64,000 nucleotides of DNA from Antitrichia curtipendula (GCA_951230915.1 OX579633.1:51846029-51910028); one strand, 5' to 3'. Positions 20,501-32,178 are shown, counted from the stretch's first letter. Notes: a model not told the origin generated them from the letters alone. Program-made: numbers and translations.

Positions 20501-22181
20501 GGACTCCTCGGTGTTTTAAGGGTAAATTTTTTTTGCCTCTCTTCTTGGTACACCTGTATCGTAAATTCTGAGAACAAGGAATTGGTTGCTTGGCAAAGCC
20601 TTCACATGGTGCATTTTAATTACTGGTCTTTGACCATATAATGAATGGATTTCTTTACCAGGTCATCCTAGCAGGAACGGCGGAGAATGTGGAGAAGTCT
20701 ATGCGTGCAGCTGAGAAATATCGGGAAGACTTGCTCAAGCGAGGTGTTTTGTTGATTCCCTTAATATGGAATGTCAACAATGCAACCAAACCGAAGAAGA
20801 AGCTTGGCTTTGGGAGCAAGGCTCCTCTGGTATGTGCTTCTGACCGTGGAATGGTTATAAACAAGCGCCTAATTACCAGTGTCTCTACCTCAAATAGAAA
20901 CTGTGTATAGTTTCCGTATGTCTTTTTCTATGTAATTCTTAGTTCAATTCGCAATCTACTCGTCCTTAATAGAAAAATTGAATGTCCTATCCAATAATCT
21001 TAGAATGCAACTATTCAACAATCACATGTCACAATTCTACAAAACAGAAGAAATTCATTTATTGGAATGATGGGCCCCAACATACTATTATTTCTTTTGA
21101 TACCTGTCCCATTTTCATTAAGCACCAAAACCTTCTACATTTCCAAATCATCGCTTGAATGCAGAGACAATAAATTCGCACATTGAGTACCGACTGACCC
21201 ATGAGTTGTAAGTCATTAGATTCTCAACGCTACAAACCAGAGAATGTGGCGCTGAAAGGATCGTCTACTTAAGTTGCTATGGATTCGTCAATCACAAGAC
21301 AGAATGATGCGAAACCTGATTTTGACTGCAGCTATGGCTTTGACTACACTACATTTTTCGAGAATTTTGGGCAAGGCCAGTGTCAACATTGCAATTACTG
21401 GAATTTGTATTGCGAGTGTAGTTCACCCAAAGGCTCTGCGGAACACATGTTCCTAGGATAACAGTGGCTACGCTGGGGAATTTACAGGATGCATTTGAGC
21501 AGCGAGTTCTAGCTGCAGCTGCAAAAGGCGTAATTCAAGGAGAAAAACGTTTCAAAGCACAACCAGTGTCGACATCGGAGTGGGAGAGGTAAGGGCCTGA
21601 GACGTGGGATGCTATCGTTTTTGCTACAGATGAGCTATCGCCATCTAGATCTTTAGGGAGGCTTATTAGGGAGACTCTCGAACATTCTTCAGATACAGTC
21701 ATTCTTGCATATGATAGCAGAGGGGAGTAATGCTAAGTCTCTACTCGTAGTAATCTTTTTATGTAATGTTTTATGTCATCAACAGTTGGGTGAGAGAGCA
21801 ACAAGAGACAGAAGGGGTGACACCGGGAGGAGACGTTTACATTGTTCTGCGGCTTGACGGAAGAATCCGAAAGTCTGGAGTAGTGAGTTGGCAAGCCTGA
21901 CTATTGTTTGTTTGTTTGTTTGCTTCCCCGTTTCAGCTTAATTCGTGTTTCAGCCTAAATTTCATCTTGCATTCCAATTTACTGTCCAATCCCTTGATAT
22001 GTTCCAATCCTGAAACAGCGTCAGAAACAAATTTCGATGATCATTACTGTTGCTTTAATTTCCGAATTGGATCCTAAATTGATGTGGATTGTTTCTTCTA
22101 ATGCAGGGGATGCCGGAGTGGGTTGACATTGTAAATGAATTGGCGCCCTTGGACACTATCATTAGCAAACTCGAGAAGTAA
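17562..22181 (+). CDS. LPA1: LOW PSII ACCUMULATION 1 (LPA1), chloroplast photosystem II assembly protein
   Basis: Nine exons with consistent phases: 17562-17834, 17989-18092, 18392-18551, 19015-19246, 19888-20045, 20662-20829, 21422-21588, 21786-21882 and 22107-22181, giving 477 residues. LPA1/REP27 is a thylakoid membrane protein with TPR repeats needed for efficient D1 synthesis and assembly into photosystem II. The first 90 residues are Ser/Arg-rich, like a plastid transit peptide. Residues 92-160 contain the TPR part (ALVQFDNALGMNP, AALYNKACCHARRGE, ALRRALKDYDLKF). EVQAPFRGVRKFFY precedes a hydrophobic segment (about 211-234), and a second one (about 247-268) ends in FVALYLWENKREEEQ. The C-terminus carries LSRLPVRLATNRIVELTQLR, RRG/KRGVLLIP and DVYIVLRLDGRIRKSG. 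Exon 3 has about eight extra residues after RGE relative to the family as I recall it. The exon 7 acceptor (21421) is the least certain boundary. Length is close to plant LPA1. Confidence 0.9.
20094..20288 (+). repeat. roughly 200 bp dispersed intronic repeat, copy 4
   Basis: In LPA1 intron 5. Shared blocks are ATAACCAGTTGGATTGATTAT, ATCACCAGAATTAATGAAGAACA, AAGTCCCCATGTAACCTACT and CCCAATCTG, in the same order and orientation as the copies in the neighbouring gene. Confidence 0.6.
20307..20520 (+). repeat. roughly 200 bp dispersed intronic repeat, copy 5
   Basis: Directly follows copy 4 in LPA1 intron 5 and repeats the same blocks: TTCATAGTGTTAAAATAACC, CAATTGATTGTATTGTGAAA, CATCACTAGAATCAGTGTAGA, GAAAGCCCCCATACGACCTA and GGTCCATTTTGGACTCC. 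Two adjacent copies suggest tandem amplification or preferred insertion next to a relative. Confidence 0.6.
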
Positions 22182-22548
22182 AGCGTTTCAGGTTCCTTTT
22201 TTTCTCTTGTCGAGGCTATTGTACTGTACTTCTAAGCAGTGAAGCAACCTCATGTGTGATACATAAGCAACCGAATGTTATTCATACTACTTCTGCTGCT
22301 TGTATAAATTCTTTGCGATTGGGTCACTTGCTGTTCATTTGAATGTCCTAATCGCTTCCGTGGAGACTGATTTAAAGCTAATTATAAATGCAGAAATGAT
22401 CCATCACTGTATTAGAGAGTCCCTACCACTTCTGAGTAGCTCCCAATTTCTATGTTTCGTCTACCCACTAACATTGAATGCAAAGTGGAGAAGACCAGAC
22501 TCGGAAATTCTGTGACTTTAGTAGTGCCCCACCAGGAATGATTTTGAA

Positions 22549-22574
22549 CGAGAGAGAGAGAGAGAGAGAGAGAG
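22549..22574. repeat. GA microsatellite
   Basis: About thirteen GA dinucleotides in the 3' flank of LPA1, probably close to or within its 3'UTR. Confidence 0.9.
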
Positions 22575-22903
22575 TTAACTTTCAATCTTGTAACTTTGTC
22601 GAACTTTCGTTCTTCCGTGGTGTGGGTACAATTGATCATTGCTTTTGACAACCTTTCAAAGTCATGGCAGCATCTAGTGGGGGTCAAATACAACCTCGAA
22701 TGTTGATGGTAACTTCTTCTTTTTAGATGGAATGATACGACCAACCCTGTCCATTTCAAACTGGAAGCGTGGAGCTTATTACAGTACCACTGAACCCATG
22801 CTGATCTTGACTGAGGAACCTGCTTTGTGAACGCTGTTGTTTTGAATATTATCATTCAAGTGGATGGCATGGACTCAAGCCGACGATGGTTCACCAAACG
22901 TGA

Positions 22904-22935
22904 ACAACAACAACAACAACAGCAACAACAACAAC
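22904..22935. repeat. CAA/CAG microsatellite
   Basis: About ten AAC trinucleotides with one CAG interruption, at the edge between the genic left side and the AT-rich right side. Confidence 0.9.
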
Positions 22936-23295
22936 TGACATGCCCGTAAGCGTGGTTGTGCAGAGATGGCGACTTCCAGCCACCACTGAAGCTAATGAAT
23001 TGGTGGCCAACTCAGTTTGAATGTCGTCACTCAGTCGCGAGTGTGGCAATTTCTGTCAAAGCTTGGACTGCCTGAGTGGCTTTGCTTAACCCTGGAAAAC
23101 GCCGGGCTGGTCACTGTGGAAATCAATCTTTGGGGTATTGTGTGAATCATTTGCTTAAAAAAAAAAAGTAACCAAGAGCACTCATTGAAGGTCAAATTGT
23201 TGTGCATGATCTTCCTTTTTCACACAAAATTCCAAAGATGAGCATCTGCACTTTTGTCTTACATAGAAGGGTTCTCTATCATCCATCAGACACCG

Positions 23296-23520
23296 TTAGG
23301 GTGAATTGGCCCCTCCTCCAAGTCATTCCAAGGGTACAAGTAAAAAAAATCTCCTTATTTTGTGCTTGATTAATTTATGTTATACATTTCTCCTTGCTAA
23401 TTTGGAACCTTTGATCGCAAATATGAATTCAAAATTTGCCAATTTCATCATATGTGGAAAATAAAAACCTTCAATGTTTTTCGAAGGGGCCAAGCAAGGG
23501 GAGTAGTTTATCTTGGTCAT
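23296..23520 (+). mobile_element. degraded copy of the GGGTGGATTGACCCC element
   Basis: Shares with the element at 44119-44333 a left end (AGGGTGAATTGGCCCCTCC), the internal block GATCGCAAATATGAATTCAA followed by AATTTGC, and a right end AGGGGCCAAGCAAGGGG. The termini are mutated, so it is probably an old copy. Confidence 0.5.
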
Positions 23521-24554
23521 TGGACACTTAGTGTTTGTGGCAATGTTATAGGGTTAAACAAATCCTTTGGGCTTTACCAAATTCACCCTTCAATATCTTT
23601 GGGACTCTTGTTAAGGTAGCAATTGAATTTTGTTGAAAGCTAAAAAGGGATTAAAGATTTCCTTAGCATGCGTTTTTGGAACATTGTATGAATAAACTAT
23701 GAATTTTCAAAGCTCTTATGAATAGAGGATGTACATTTGAGGCAAGAATTTGTAGAATATAGCTTTAGAAATGGGTCATAATTACCTTACACCACGTGTT
23801 GTATTTTGCATTACGAAATTTGTGCCATCCAATGAATGGAAAAATTTCCATCAACTATTGAAGGATGAGCTTGTTCACATTTCTAAAATACCAACTCTTA
23901 ATCAAAACTAGTTAAATTGTCTACTAGTGTCTTGAAATGTAAATTTGTGTTCTTAGTAACAATACACAATATAATCTAAACTTTATAATGAAAAATCAAT
24001 TAACCGATAAACGCCATCGAGTGTGTTTTTTGGCCGATGAATGACAAAGAGTCTCTCCCTATAGGATAGAAGTGCAACTATTCATCCTCCCAATTTTGTG
24101 CGAAAAGGGAAGATCATCTATAATAGTTTGTCTTCCAATGAGTGCTTTTGCATTATTTTAATCCAACAATTCATACGGTGACAAAAGAGATGATTTCCAC
24201 GGTTATGAGCCCGTCATTTAAGGGTTAATGAAAAATTACAATCAGCCCTCAAAGGACATTTTGGTTCCTTGGGGCAACCCAACAAATTTGCCATAGTGAT
24301 TTCGCACACTACCATTTTGAACTCAACCTCTCTCTCACACGAACTCGCAAAGAAGTGTCCCCGCCTGAGCACCTATAGATCTAGAGCAATCTTTCAAAGG
24401 CAATGGAAATTATCAAACGAATTCAACTACATTTGATGCATGTGGAGAGGAGGGAAAAAATGCAACAATTTTTTAAAAGAGAGGTTTACAATAGCACCCG
24501 TAATTTTTGGACAAAAGGCCGGAAGGGCACAAAATGACTTCAAGGCAATGTTCT

Positions 24555-25191
24555 CAAGGCAAGTTGGTTGCATGCTTGAAAATTTTCAGACCATTTGGAA
24601 TTGTACAACATATAAGAAAAAATAGTAAGTACTAGAAAGAAGTAGAGAACAATTCAAAATACTAAATTGTTAAGAATTTACTTATGGAACTGAAAAAATG
24701 CCAATCCCAACGGTTGTAATGTTGTAATAAACAATCTACACCAAATGTTTTTATTTTTTTCAAAAAGTATTGAAAATTGAGTTAAATGAAAGACTTCAAA
24801 GTTTATCGTAGAGTAGAGATTCCATAGCTACCCGCAAACTACCCACAACTAAAATTCTTCATAACTTTCATCTCATTGATCAAAATGGAATGATTCAAAG
24901 CTTTTCACATATAAATCTTTAAAAAACAATTTCAAATTTTTATTTCTCAAAAAAATGACTTGTAAAGAAGTTTTTTTAGTTGCCCAAGTTGGCCGTCAAG
25001 CAATGAAAACTACATATTAGACAATAACTTCTTAACCTTCTAGTCAAAAGTTATGACAAATGTTGGGCCTTCAAGTTGTTCTTTAGGCACATGTGTAAAA
25101 ATTTCAAAGAAAAAAATAAAAATTCCATTCATAGTGAGCTACCCAAATTGCTAAGTTGCCCAAAAACATTGTTTGGTCCATTAGGGGTTAA
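24555..25191 (-). mobile_element. TTAA-bounded element, partial, reverse orientation
   Basis: The right end is CATTAGGGGTTAA (to 25191). The interior is the reverse complement of the element at 40688-41638, for example TGCTTGAAAATTTTCAGACC, CCAATCCCAACGG and the subterminal GTTGCCCAAAAACA. The left end is not recognisable and may be truncated upstream of 24555. Confidence 0.65.
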
Positions 25192-25631
25192 AGGTTAATA
25201 ATGATCAATTTGGACCAATTTTATCCCTAGTACTGTATATAGCTCTGTGCCACAAGACTTCTAGTAACCAACCATAAAGAAGATGTAAAAAAAAGAATGG
25301 AAGTAAAGTCACATTAAAAACCCAATACATCTCAAATCAATGTGAAAATTCTCCATGACATTATTATTTTTATGTTTCCCTTCAAGTATAACACCAAGTG
25401 CCATCCACAAAATTAAGGATCTTTGTAGTGTACATTTTTGTTTTAAAATGTGCCCCTTGGGTATACAGGGATGTAACTGTGATTGGGGGGCAATAATAGT
25501 CCGGTTCACCTTATTAACTCTTGAAAGGCCTTTGGGGTCCCTCTATATGATCCATATTTAGCCTTATAGCTCTTCAATTGTGGTTTACTATATAAATTGT
25601 GATACATTGCTATTAACATACTATCATGATC

Positions 25632-26364
25632 ATTAACCTTTAAGCACTTTGACGTCCATTTTGTAGACAATGAACAGATTCAAATGATTGTTTCCCTCTT
25701 GTTGTTGTGTGGATGAAAGTCATTTTAATTTACGGAGATACTTTATCAAGTGCTTGTCCTATCTATTGGTTGGATTTGGTGTTAGTAGAATAAATAATTT
25801 TCTAAAACTACAAATGTGGAAGTATGTCAAGTGGTTGACCAAGCCAAAATTGCATTGACTCTAGTTCAAAAACTAGATTTGCAAAAATGAGGTCATAGAT
25901 GTAAAGAACACAAAATTTATAAAAAAAAAAATCACTATGTCAAGAGAACCTCATTTCAAATCCATTCCAACAAGTTTTACTCCAAAAATGAAAAAAGTTA
26001 CTTGTAATTAATTTTTGAAGGAATTTTGAAATTTTTCTTTTCAAAATTAATTAAAAAAACAAAACTTACTTGATGATAGCATGTGTGAAACTAACCACAC
26101 GGATGGAATCTAAGATTCAAAATCTACAACTTTCATTTGTATGTCAATTCCAAAATATTCTCTTCCAAATAGTACTGACTTAATAAATATTTTCCCAAAT
26201 CGTCAATTCTAGAGAAGACTCTGGACATTTAGGGGTTTAATTTATTTCGTACTGAAAAGTACAATATTTGGTCAATGTTTTTTCTGATCAAATACCACTG
26301 AATTCATAATATTCTATTATACGGCCGCAGCCACAGAGGGTCTTTCAGGTCCTTCAAGGGTTAA
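25632..26364 (+). mobile_element. TTAA-bounded element, divergent subfamily
   Basis: Left end TTAACCTTTAAGCACTTTGA, right end GTCCTTCAAGGGTTAA. The left 45 bases match the short element at 59545 (TTAACCCTTAAGCGCTCCGA and the following CATCCATTTT...AGACAATGAA). The interior is AT-rich and non-coding. Confidence 0.45.
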
Positions 26365-27119
26365 AGAAATTCAGTGTATTATTATAATCGGTGTACCAAG
26401 ATGTTTCCTCAGAAGGGAGCTGGACTAGCTACAGGTGCTGCAATTAAAATAAAATAAAAATTAATTTTAATTTTTTTAATTTTTTTAATTTTAATTTTAA
26501 TTTTTTTAAAAGAGTACCTGATTCAAGTAGGCAGTTACTGTGTGATGTAGTGGTATTCATATTTAATCCCTGAAGAAATAAGATTCTCTGCACTGCATGC
26601 TTGCGTAGGCTAATCCAAATCCAAATAAAATTAAGGAATTAGTTACAAATCATTGTTGGTCAGAGACACGAGATAAACTCAATCTGGGTGGGTGGATAAT
26701 GTTGCAGGGCGACTTAAGCGAGTCGGTTATCATTCAGTACTACCTCTGTATTATTTGTTTTTAGTTTTTAGTTTTCACTTTTAATTCTCTGCAAATGCAA
26801 AGGAATAATAACTAAGGTAGGTAGAGTAAACTTGTCAAAATTCAAAACCTTCTCCGCATACGGTGGAAACATCCAAAATCGTCAATATGAGCAATTCAGC
26901 ATAGTTGGAGGCACCTTTTCTTTACAATAATATTTATGTAGTATCAGCAAGGAAAATCATGAATATTAAAAAAAAATTAAAAAATTTGGATGTGGTTTGG
27001 AATTTCTATAATATTTTTAAGTGTCGGCTCCCTATACCATCAAAATTGTCACTTAGGTGGACCCTAAGTCAAAATCTGCAAAAATTAGTAGTCAACGTAT
27101 TAGAGTTAAGTTTGTGTAC

Positions 27120-27420
27120 GTAAACCACTCCTAGGAAATGTCCCGTTCAATCGGCGGGAAGCTTCTGTGCTGTAATCCCCGATTACGCGGGCAAAACCGC
27201 GTAATCGGGGATTACGGATTTTTCATCCGTTTCTGCGTTTTCATCCGATTTTCATCGCAATTTCGTCGTGATTTACGTCGGGCAATACCCTTATCGTCGG
27301 GCATTGCGCCAAATAATCAGCCCTCCTCGTCGGGCTCCGCCCTCCTCGTCGGCCGATTATTTGGCGCAATGCCCTCCTCTGCGGGCATTGCCCTATACTT
27401 CAAATGCGTTAGCGAATATG
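27120..27420 (+). repeat. GC-rich double-palindrome element
   Basis: Begins GTAAACCACTCCTAGGAAAT. It contains a perfect 19 bp inverted repeat (27172-27190 / 27197-27215, 6-base loop, built on GTAATCCCCGATTACGCGG) and a perfect 20 bp inverted repeat (27299-27318 / 27355-27374, built on GGGCATTGCGCCAAATAATC). The second loop holds a duplicated CCCTCCTCGTCGG. It is strikingly CpG-rich in an AT-rich setting. A decayed relative lies around 34081-34217 and 35141-35275. Confidence 0.7.
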
Positions 27421-27442
27421 AGTTTAGCATTTGAATGACACA

Positions 27443-28367
27443 TTACCCCCTAAAGTCCAAAGGCTTTTTTTCCCTTTAAACCCACTCAAAATTGCCATCT
27501 CTATTGCAAAGAGCAAACAACTTTAAAAAAAAATTCTTTTACATATCTAATTAAAGGATCTTGTACTACAGTAGTATAAGACTGCATGAAAAAAAATTTA
27601 GAAGCTTTGACCGCATAGATTGCAAGATATTTGCAATTAAAGTAAGGAAAATAAGTTTTCTTACATCTTAATTGATTAGATTTTTTGGCTTTGGATCTTC
27701 TTAACTTAGAATTTTTGCACTATTTATTTTGATTTTTAAAATTTTTATGTTAAAGAATTGAGTTGAGAATCTATGGAAAAAAATTCAACAAAAAAACACT
27801 AGTTTTCACTCATTAAAAAATTATTGAGTAGATGTAGGTTCAAGATTGAAGGAAAACCTAAACCACTAATAACTCTAAGATGGAATTGAAACACAATGAT
27901 CCCAACAGTGAGATTGTTCTAGCAAACAAACTTAACCATGTTTAATAGTTTATTTTCTTAATTGTTAAAATTTCATTGAAAAATAGATTTTATAAGTTAT
28001 TTTTCAGAAAGATGCTTAGATTGCCCAAAAAACAAAATTGTCCATAACTTTCTCATCACTAGTCCAAATAGAGTAAATCAAAGTTTCAAATGTAGACAAA
28101 AATATAATCTTTGAGAAATAAATAAAAAAAACATTCAATTTTTGTGATTTTTTGGGGTTGTCCCTTGAGTTGCTTTTTGTACTCATGGTGGCATAATTTT
28201 TGTTCCCAGGTACCAAATTGAGTTAAAAAAATTATATTCCTCAAAAGCTAATCTGATTTCCTATCTTCAAAAAAAGTTTCAAAAAATCATGTCAAAAATT
28301 GAGATCACACGAGCTTGTCCGAAATCCCAAGAGTCCTCTATAGGGATTTTGGGACTTTAGGAGTTAA
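27443..28367 (-). mobile_element. TTAA-bounded element, reverse orientation
   Basis: Left end TTACCCCCTAAAGTCCAAAGGC, right end GGGACTTTAGGAGTTAA, 925 bp. Reverse of the copy at 56061: the left side carries the CCAAAGGC...TTTTT motif and the right side the block equivalent to TCCC...GGGATTTTGGG. Shared inner blocks include GATTGCAAGATATTTGCA and CATAACTTTCTCATCA. Non-coding. Confidence 0.75.
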
Positions 28368-28749
28368 CAAAAGTCAAGGGTAAAAGAATGGGAACATAAA
28401 TACTTTGGGGGTGTTTCTACCTTAAATATACATAGAGACTTGCATGTTTTGAAATATGGCGTGATTATTAAATGTCATGTTAAGATTCACCTTCGAATAA
28501 CAGATTGCAAAAAAGATTTTTTCCTACAAATTTTATTGCAATTTAAAGGTGATGAAGCAGAAATCTAGGCTGAAATTCCTTGTAGCCCTTCACCACACAT
28601 TGTGTGGTCACTTTACGGTGATACAAAATGCTGTTCCCATTGCAATTGAATTAGAAGTTGAAATGTGTGGTTATTGTTCAATAATTGGGATGGTGGTTGT
28701 TCATTTTTTGAATTTGTACGGTAAATGGCAAGTTTTCTCTAGTGGATAC

Positions 28750-28895
28750 ACCCAAAATTGCAACTTGCATAAAAACGCCATCATCACTTTGTGTACATCT
28801 CCAAAATCAAAACTTATATATATTGAAGAAGCAATTTTAGAACATCTACCAAAAAGTAGCGGTTGGAGGGTGCCCATTGCAAAATGGAGAGTACA
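28750..28895 (+). mobile_element. fragment of the AGGTAGGTACACCC family
   Basis: GTGTACATCTCCAAAATCAA, GAAGAAGCAATTTTAGAAC and AGTAGCGGTTGGAGGGTGCC parallel the interior and right end of the element at 54546-54824. The left terminus was not found. Confidence 0.4.
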
Positions 28896-29512
28896 ATCAA
28901 GCCCAAACTTTGAGTGTTTTTAACCCTGTCTTTACTCTGTGAAAATCTGGTCCTTAAAGGGGTAAAATAACTAATTGCAAAAATGATGCATTTGCAACTC
29001 TACATACTCATGCCTAATTTCTTAGCATGAGAATCTAGGGTTCATTGAGGGTGCACCTATAATTACAACTCTTATTTAACTAATTATGGATTTTTATGGA
29101 CATTTTTTGTAATTGAGAGATGTATTGGTTGGGAGATAATACTTGCCTATTTTTTTTTTGATACGAAATGATGATTTTCATCTATTTTTAATTCAAATCT
29201 ATGCATCTGGACTACATATTTTATATTTTCATCATTTGCTAGTGGATGCAATATTGATTATGGATTATGGATTTTGTCCACAATTAATTAATTATCATAT
29301 TTATTACCTTTTCCTATAAGTTGTAGAATGTTTTAGATTATGAACCATGTTTTGCAAGTTGCAACAATATTGTGTGTAGTACTTTGAAAATTCATGGTTT
29401 ATTCACATAGTCTGAAAACAAATGCTAAAGGAATGCAGTAATTTCCTTTCAATTGTCAACAAGATTCATAACATTCAGTAGCAGAAGCCAAGTCTGCCTT
29501 CCCTCTGACATA

Positions 29513-29536
29513 ATGGTGCCGAATATTCGGCACCAT
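29513..29536. repeat. perfect 24 bp palindrome
   Basis: ATGGTGCCGAAT followed by its exact inverse ATTCGGCACCAT, with no spacer. No neighbouring gene explains it. It may be a binding site or the centre of a small element. Confidence 0.8.
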
Positions 29537-29817
29537 CAGTAGCTAAGAAACACGTGTCGAAATTTGTCAGAGTGGCAGGATGGCTACTACAGACTTGGGG
29601 TAAAAAAACTACTACTTTCAATTCTAACAGTGTAGAAAATCTACAGACTCGGAGTACTATAAATTCAAACATTGTCAATTCAAATAGTACACGAAATATG
29701 AGTTTTATACAAAATAACTGTCAAATAATTGAGCCAATGAATTTCAACATTCAAAATTCTTTGCAATACTTCTTAAGACAAATGTATTTTGCGACTTAGA
29801 ATGCAAAGACAACTATT

Positions 29818-30393
29818 TATATACCTATGGGATGGTAGGAGGTAAAATAAACAATGTGGGATATGTAAATTAGAATTTGTATTTTCTCAACCGCTCATAG
29901 TGTAATCAAATTAAAGCAGCAATTGTGATTGAAGTAGATTTCCAAACCTCATTTAGGCATAGTATAACAACTTTTTTTTTAAACTTTGAACTGAAAAAAG
30001 TTGTGAAATGAAGTTAAGATTTATCTCCAAAAATTCTTTTGGGATTTTGATCTTCCAATCAAAAGTTATGGATAAATTTCAGATAGGGGTTGGAAGGAAA
30101 TTTGTTTTTGACATTTTCAAAAATCCTCTCTGAAATTTGTCCAAAACTTTTGATTGGAGAATCATAATCTCAAATGGATTTTTGGAGATGAAATTTATCT
30201 TAATTTACCAACTTTTCATAGTTCACTTTTCTTTGAAATTTTTTATCATACTATTCTTAAATGAGGTTTGAAATTATGCTTCAATCACAATTCCTACTTT
30301 TGATTTTAACTATGAGTGGTTGAGAAACTACAAATTCTAAATTAACATATCCCACACGGATTGTTCTAACTTCTACCACCCCATAGGTATATA
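29818..30393. mobile_element. long fold-back (hairpin) element
   Basis: Two arms of about 280 bases face each other around 30105. Outer ends are TATATACCTATGGG (29818) and CCCATAGGTATATA (to 30393). Inner matches include CCAATCAAAAGTTATGGATA against its counterpart near 30150 (TCCAAAACTTTTGATTGG), and AAACCTCATTTAGGCATAGT against the inverse near 30250. Weaker complementarity extends to about 29799 and 30416. No coding. This is a fold-back transposon or long MITE, and its transcript would form a long hairpin. Confidence 0.8.
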
Positions 30394-31199
30394 AAGAGCT
30401 TCTCTTGACATTCAACAAATGAAAAGTAAATTATTGTAATGGTCACATAGAAGACTGCCTTGGTATGCTAATCATGATTCTAGCTTAGATTTTAGGCAAA
30501 CCAATTTTCTTTGTAAATCGTATTTATTTGTATGTTCAATCTTGAAATTATAGAAAGGAAATGGAGCGCGCCATGAATCTAATGCCGTGCTTTCTGTACT
30601 GCAGCTTAGATTAATGAGGCGTGGATGAACATCGTGGATGAGGCCTCCAGGGAGGGGAAGGCAGAGTCCCTGAAGGCTACTGAATGTTATGTTGACAACA
30701 ATTAAAACAAGTTAATAGTAGGAAATACGCTCAGGTGCTAGTTAACTTGCTAAGTTCTCGGACAATAGAGTTATTCGTAAAGTAAACCCGAGTTTAGAGG
30801 TAAAACTGGGGTTTGAACCCCTGCTTTATGTAAAAAAGCAGGTGAAAAAGTAAAAAGCTCGCGCAATCAACACTAGCAAAACAAAACTTGGGATCAAACT
30901 TTCTTTCGCATCGAAATGGTGCCTAAAAAAGTTTGGACCTGAGTTTACCTGTCACAAAAATTGTACATTGACAATTTGTGAGTATGGAGGGTGGAGAGGT
31001 TGTTTTTATAATGAAATCCACTGTTCTTTATGAACTCTCAAAGGATATGGGTTTATTATAAGATTGAGCTCCTCCAAGCTCTTACAAGTTACTTACAACT
31101 CCAACCATTTACATATCCCATATGGTTTGCTTTACCTCCTTTCACCAATTTGTATAAGAGCTTGTTTAAAACTGGGTATCAAACTAGGGATGACTTTAC

Positions 31200-31837
31200 G
31201 AATAACTCTAATGTTTTCACCAAAAATGCTCCAAAACTATCTTTTCTAGTACAATTACCAAATTTTTGACAATTTTTTTTTTTTACACATATAACTTTTA
31301 CTAACACTTTTAGTATGCTGACTTGAGAACACGTGGTAAAAATTTCAAAAATTTCCACCGCATGGATTGCAAGATATAAGCATCAAATTCACTTAAATCA
31401 TTTTTTTGTCCCTGCAAAAAACAGGGCAGCTGCACTTCACAAGCTCACTTTTCTCTAAAAAAATGTCCAAATTAGTGTTTCTTCTTTGAATTATTTTTTC
31501 TAGGCAAGTTGGCTACATGCTTGAAAATTTTCAAACCATTTGAAATTGTACAACATATAGGAAAAAAATAGTAAGTAGAAAGAAGTAGAGAATGATTCAA
31601 AATACAAAATTGTTAAGAATTTTGTTGTAGAATTGAAAAATGCCAATCCCAGTGGTTGCAATGTTGTAATAAAAAATTTACATACTATGATTTTATATTC
31701 TTCAAAAAATATTTAAAATTGAATAAGGTAAAGGTCTTCAAAGTTTATTTTAGAGTAGAAAATCTATAACTGTCTGCAAACAAAAACTTCTCACAATTTT
31801 TGACTCATTGATCAAAATAGAATGATTAAAAGTTTTC

Positions 31838-31906
<69 letters not shown>

Positions 31907-32178
31907 CTCTAGAAAACCAATTTCAAATTTTTGTTTTTGAAAAAAGTGATTTTTAAAAATCTGCCCGGACTGCCCCGCTGAATAAAAAAATTAACATATT
32001 AGGCCATAACTTTTGACTCACATTTCCAAATGTCATGAAACTTAGTGCAAATGAAAGGTATTCCTTGTTCCCACCTTCTATTAAAATTTCAGCTTAAAAT
32101 ATGAAAATATTCAGTCACAGGAACCTGCCCAAAATTTATATATTTCCAAAAAACGCATATTGGTCCTTTAGAGGTTAA
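31200..32178 (-). mobile_element. TTAA-bounded element with expanded AT microsatellite, reverse
   Basis: The right end is TTGGTCCTTTAGAGGTTAA (to 32178). The left end is mutated (near GACTTTACGAATAAC). The interior matches the reverse of 40688-41638 (GTTTTCACCAAAAATGCTCC, GCATGGATTGCAAGATAT, CCAATCCCAGTGG). At 31841-31905 a 65 bp AT repeat has expanded where sister copies have only a short CACATATA tract. Confidence 0.7.
31841..31905. repeat. AT microsatellite
   Basis: Uninterrupted alternating AT of about 65 bases, inside a TTAA-bounded element. Confidence 0.95.

Noticed and set aside
27138..27434. 98-codon frame in the GC-rich palindromic element
   Set aside because: The sequence is made of inverted and direct repeats, so the open frame follows from GC-rich repeat composition.
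30800..30830. tRNA-like T-arm (GGGGTTTGAACCCC)
   Set aside because: The surrounding sequence does not form acceptor, D and anticodon arms of proper length, and the loop size is wrong. A simple small inverted repeat is enough.
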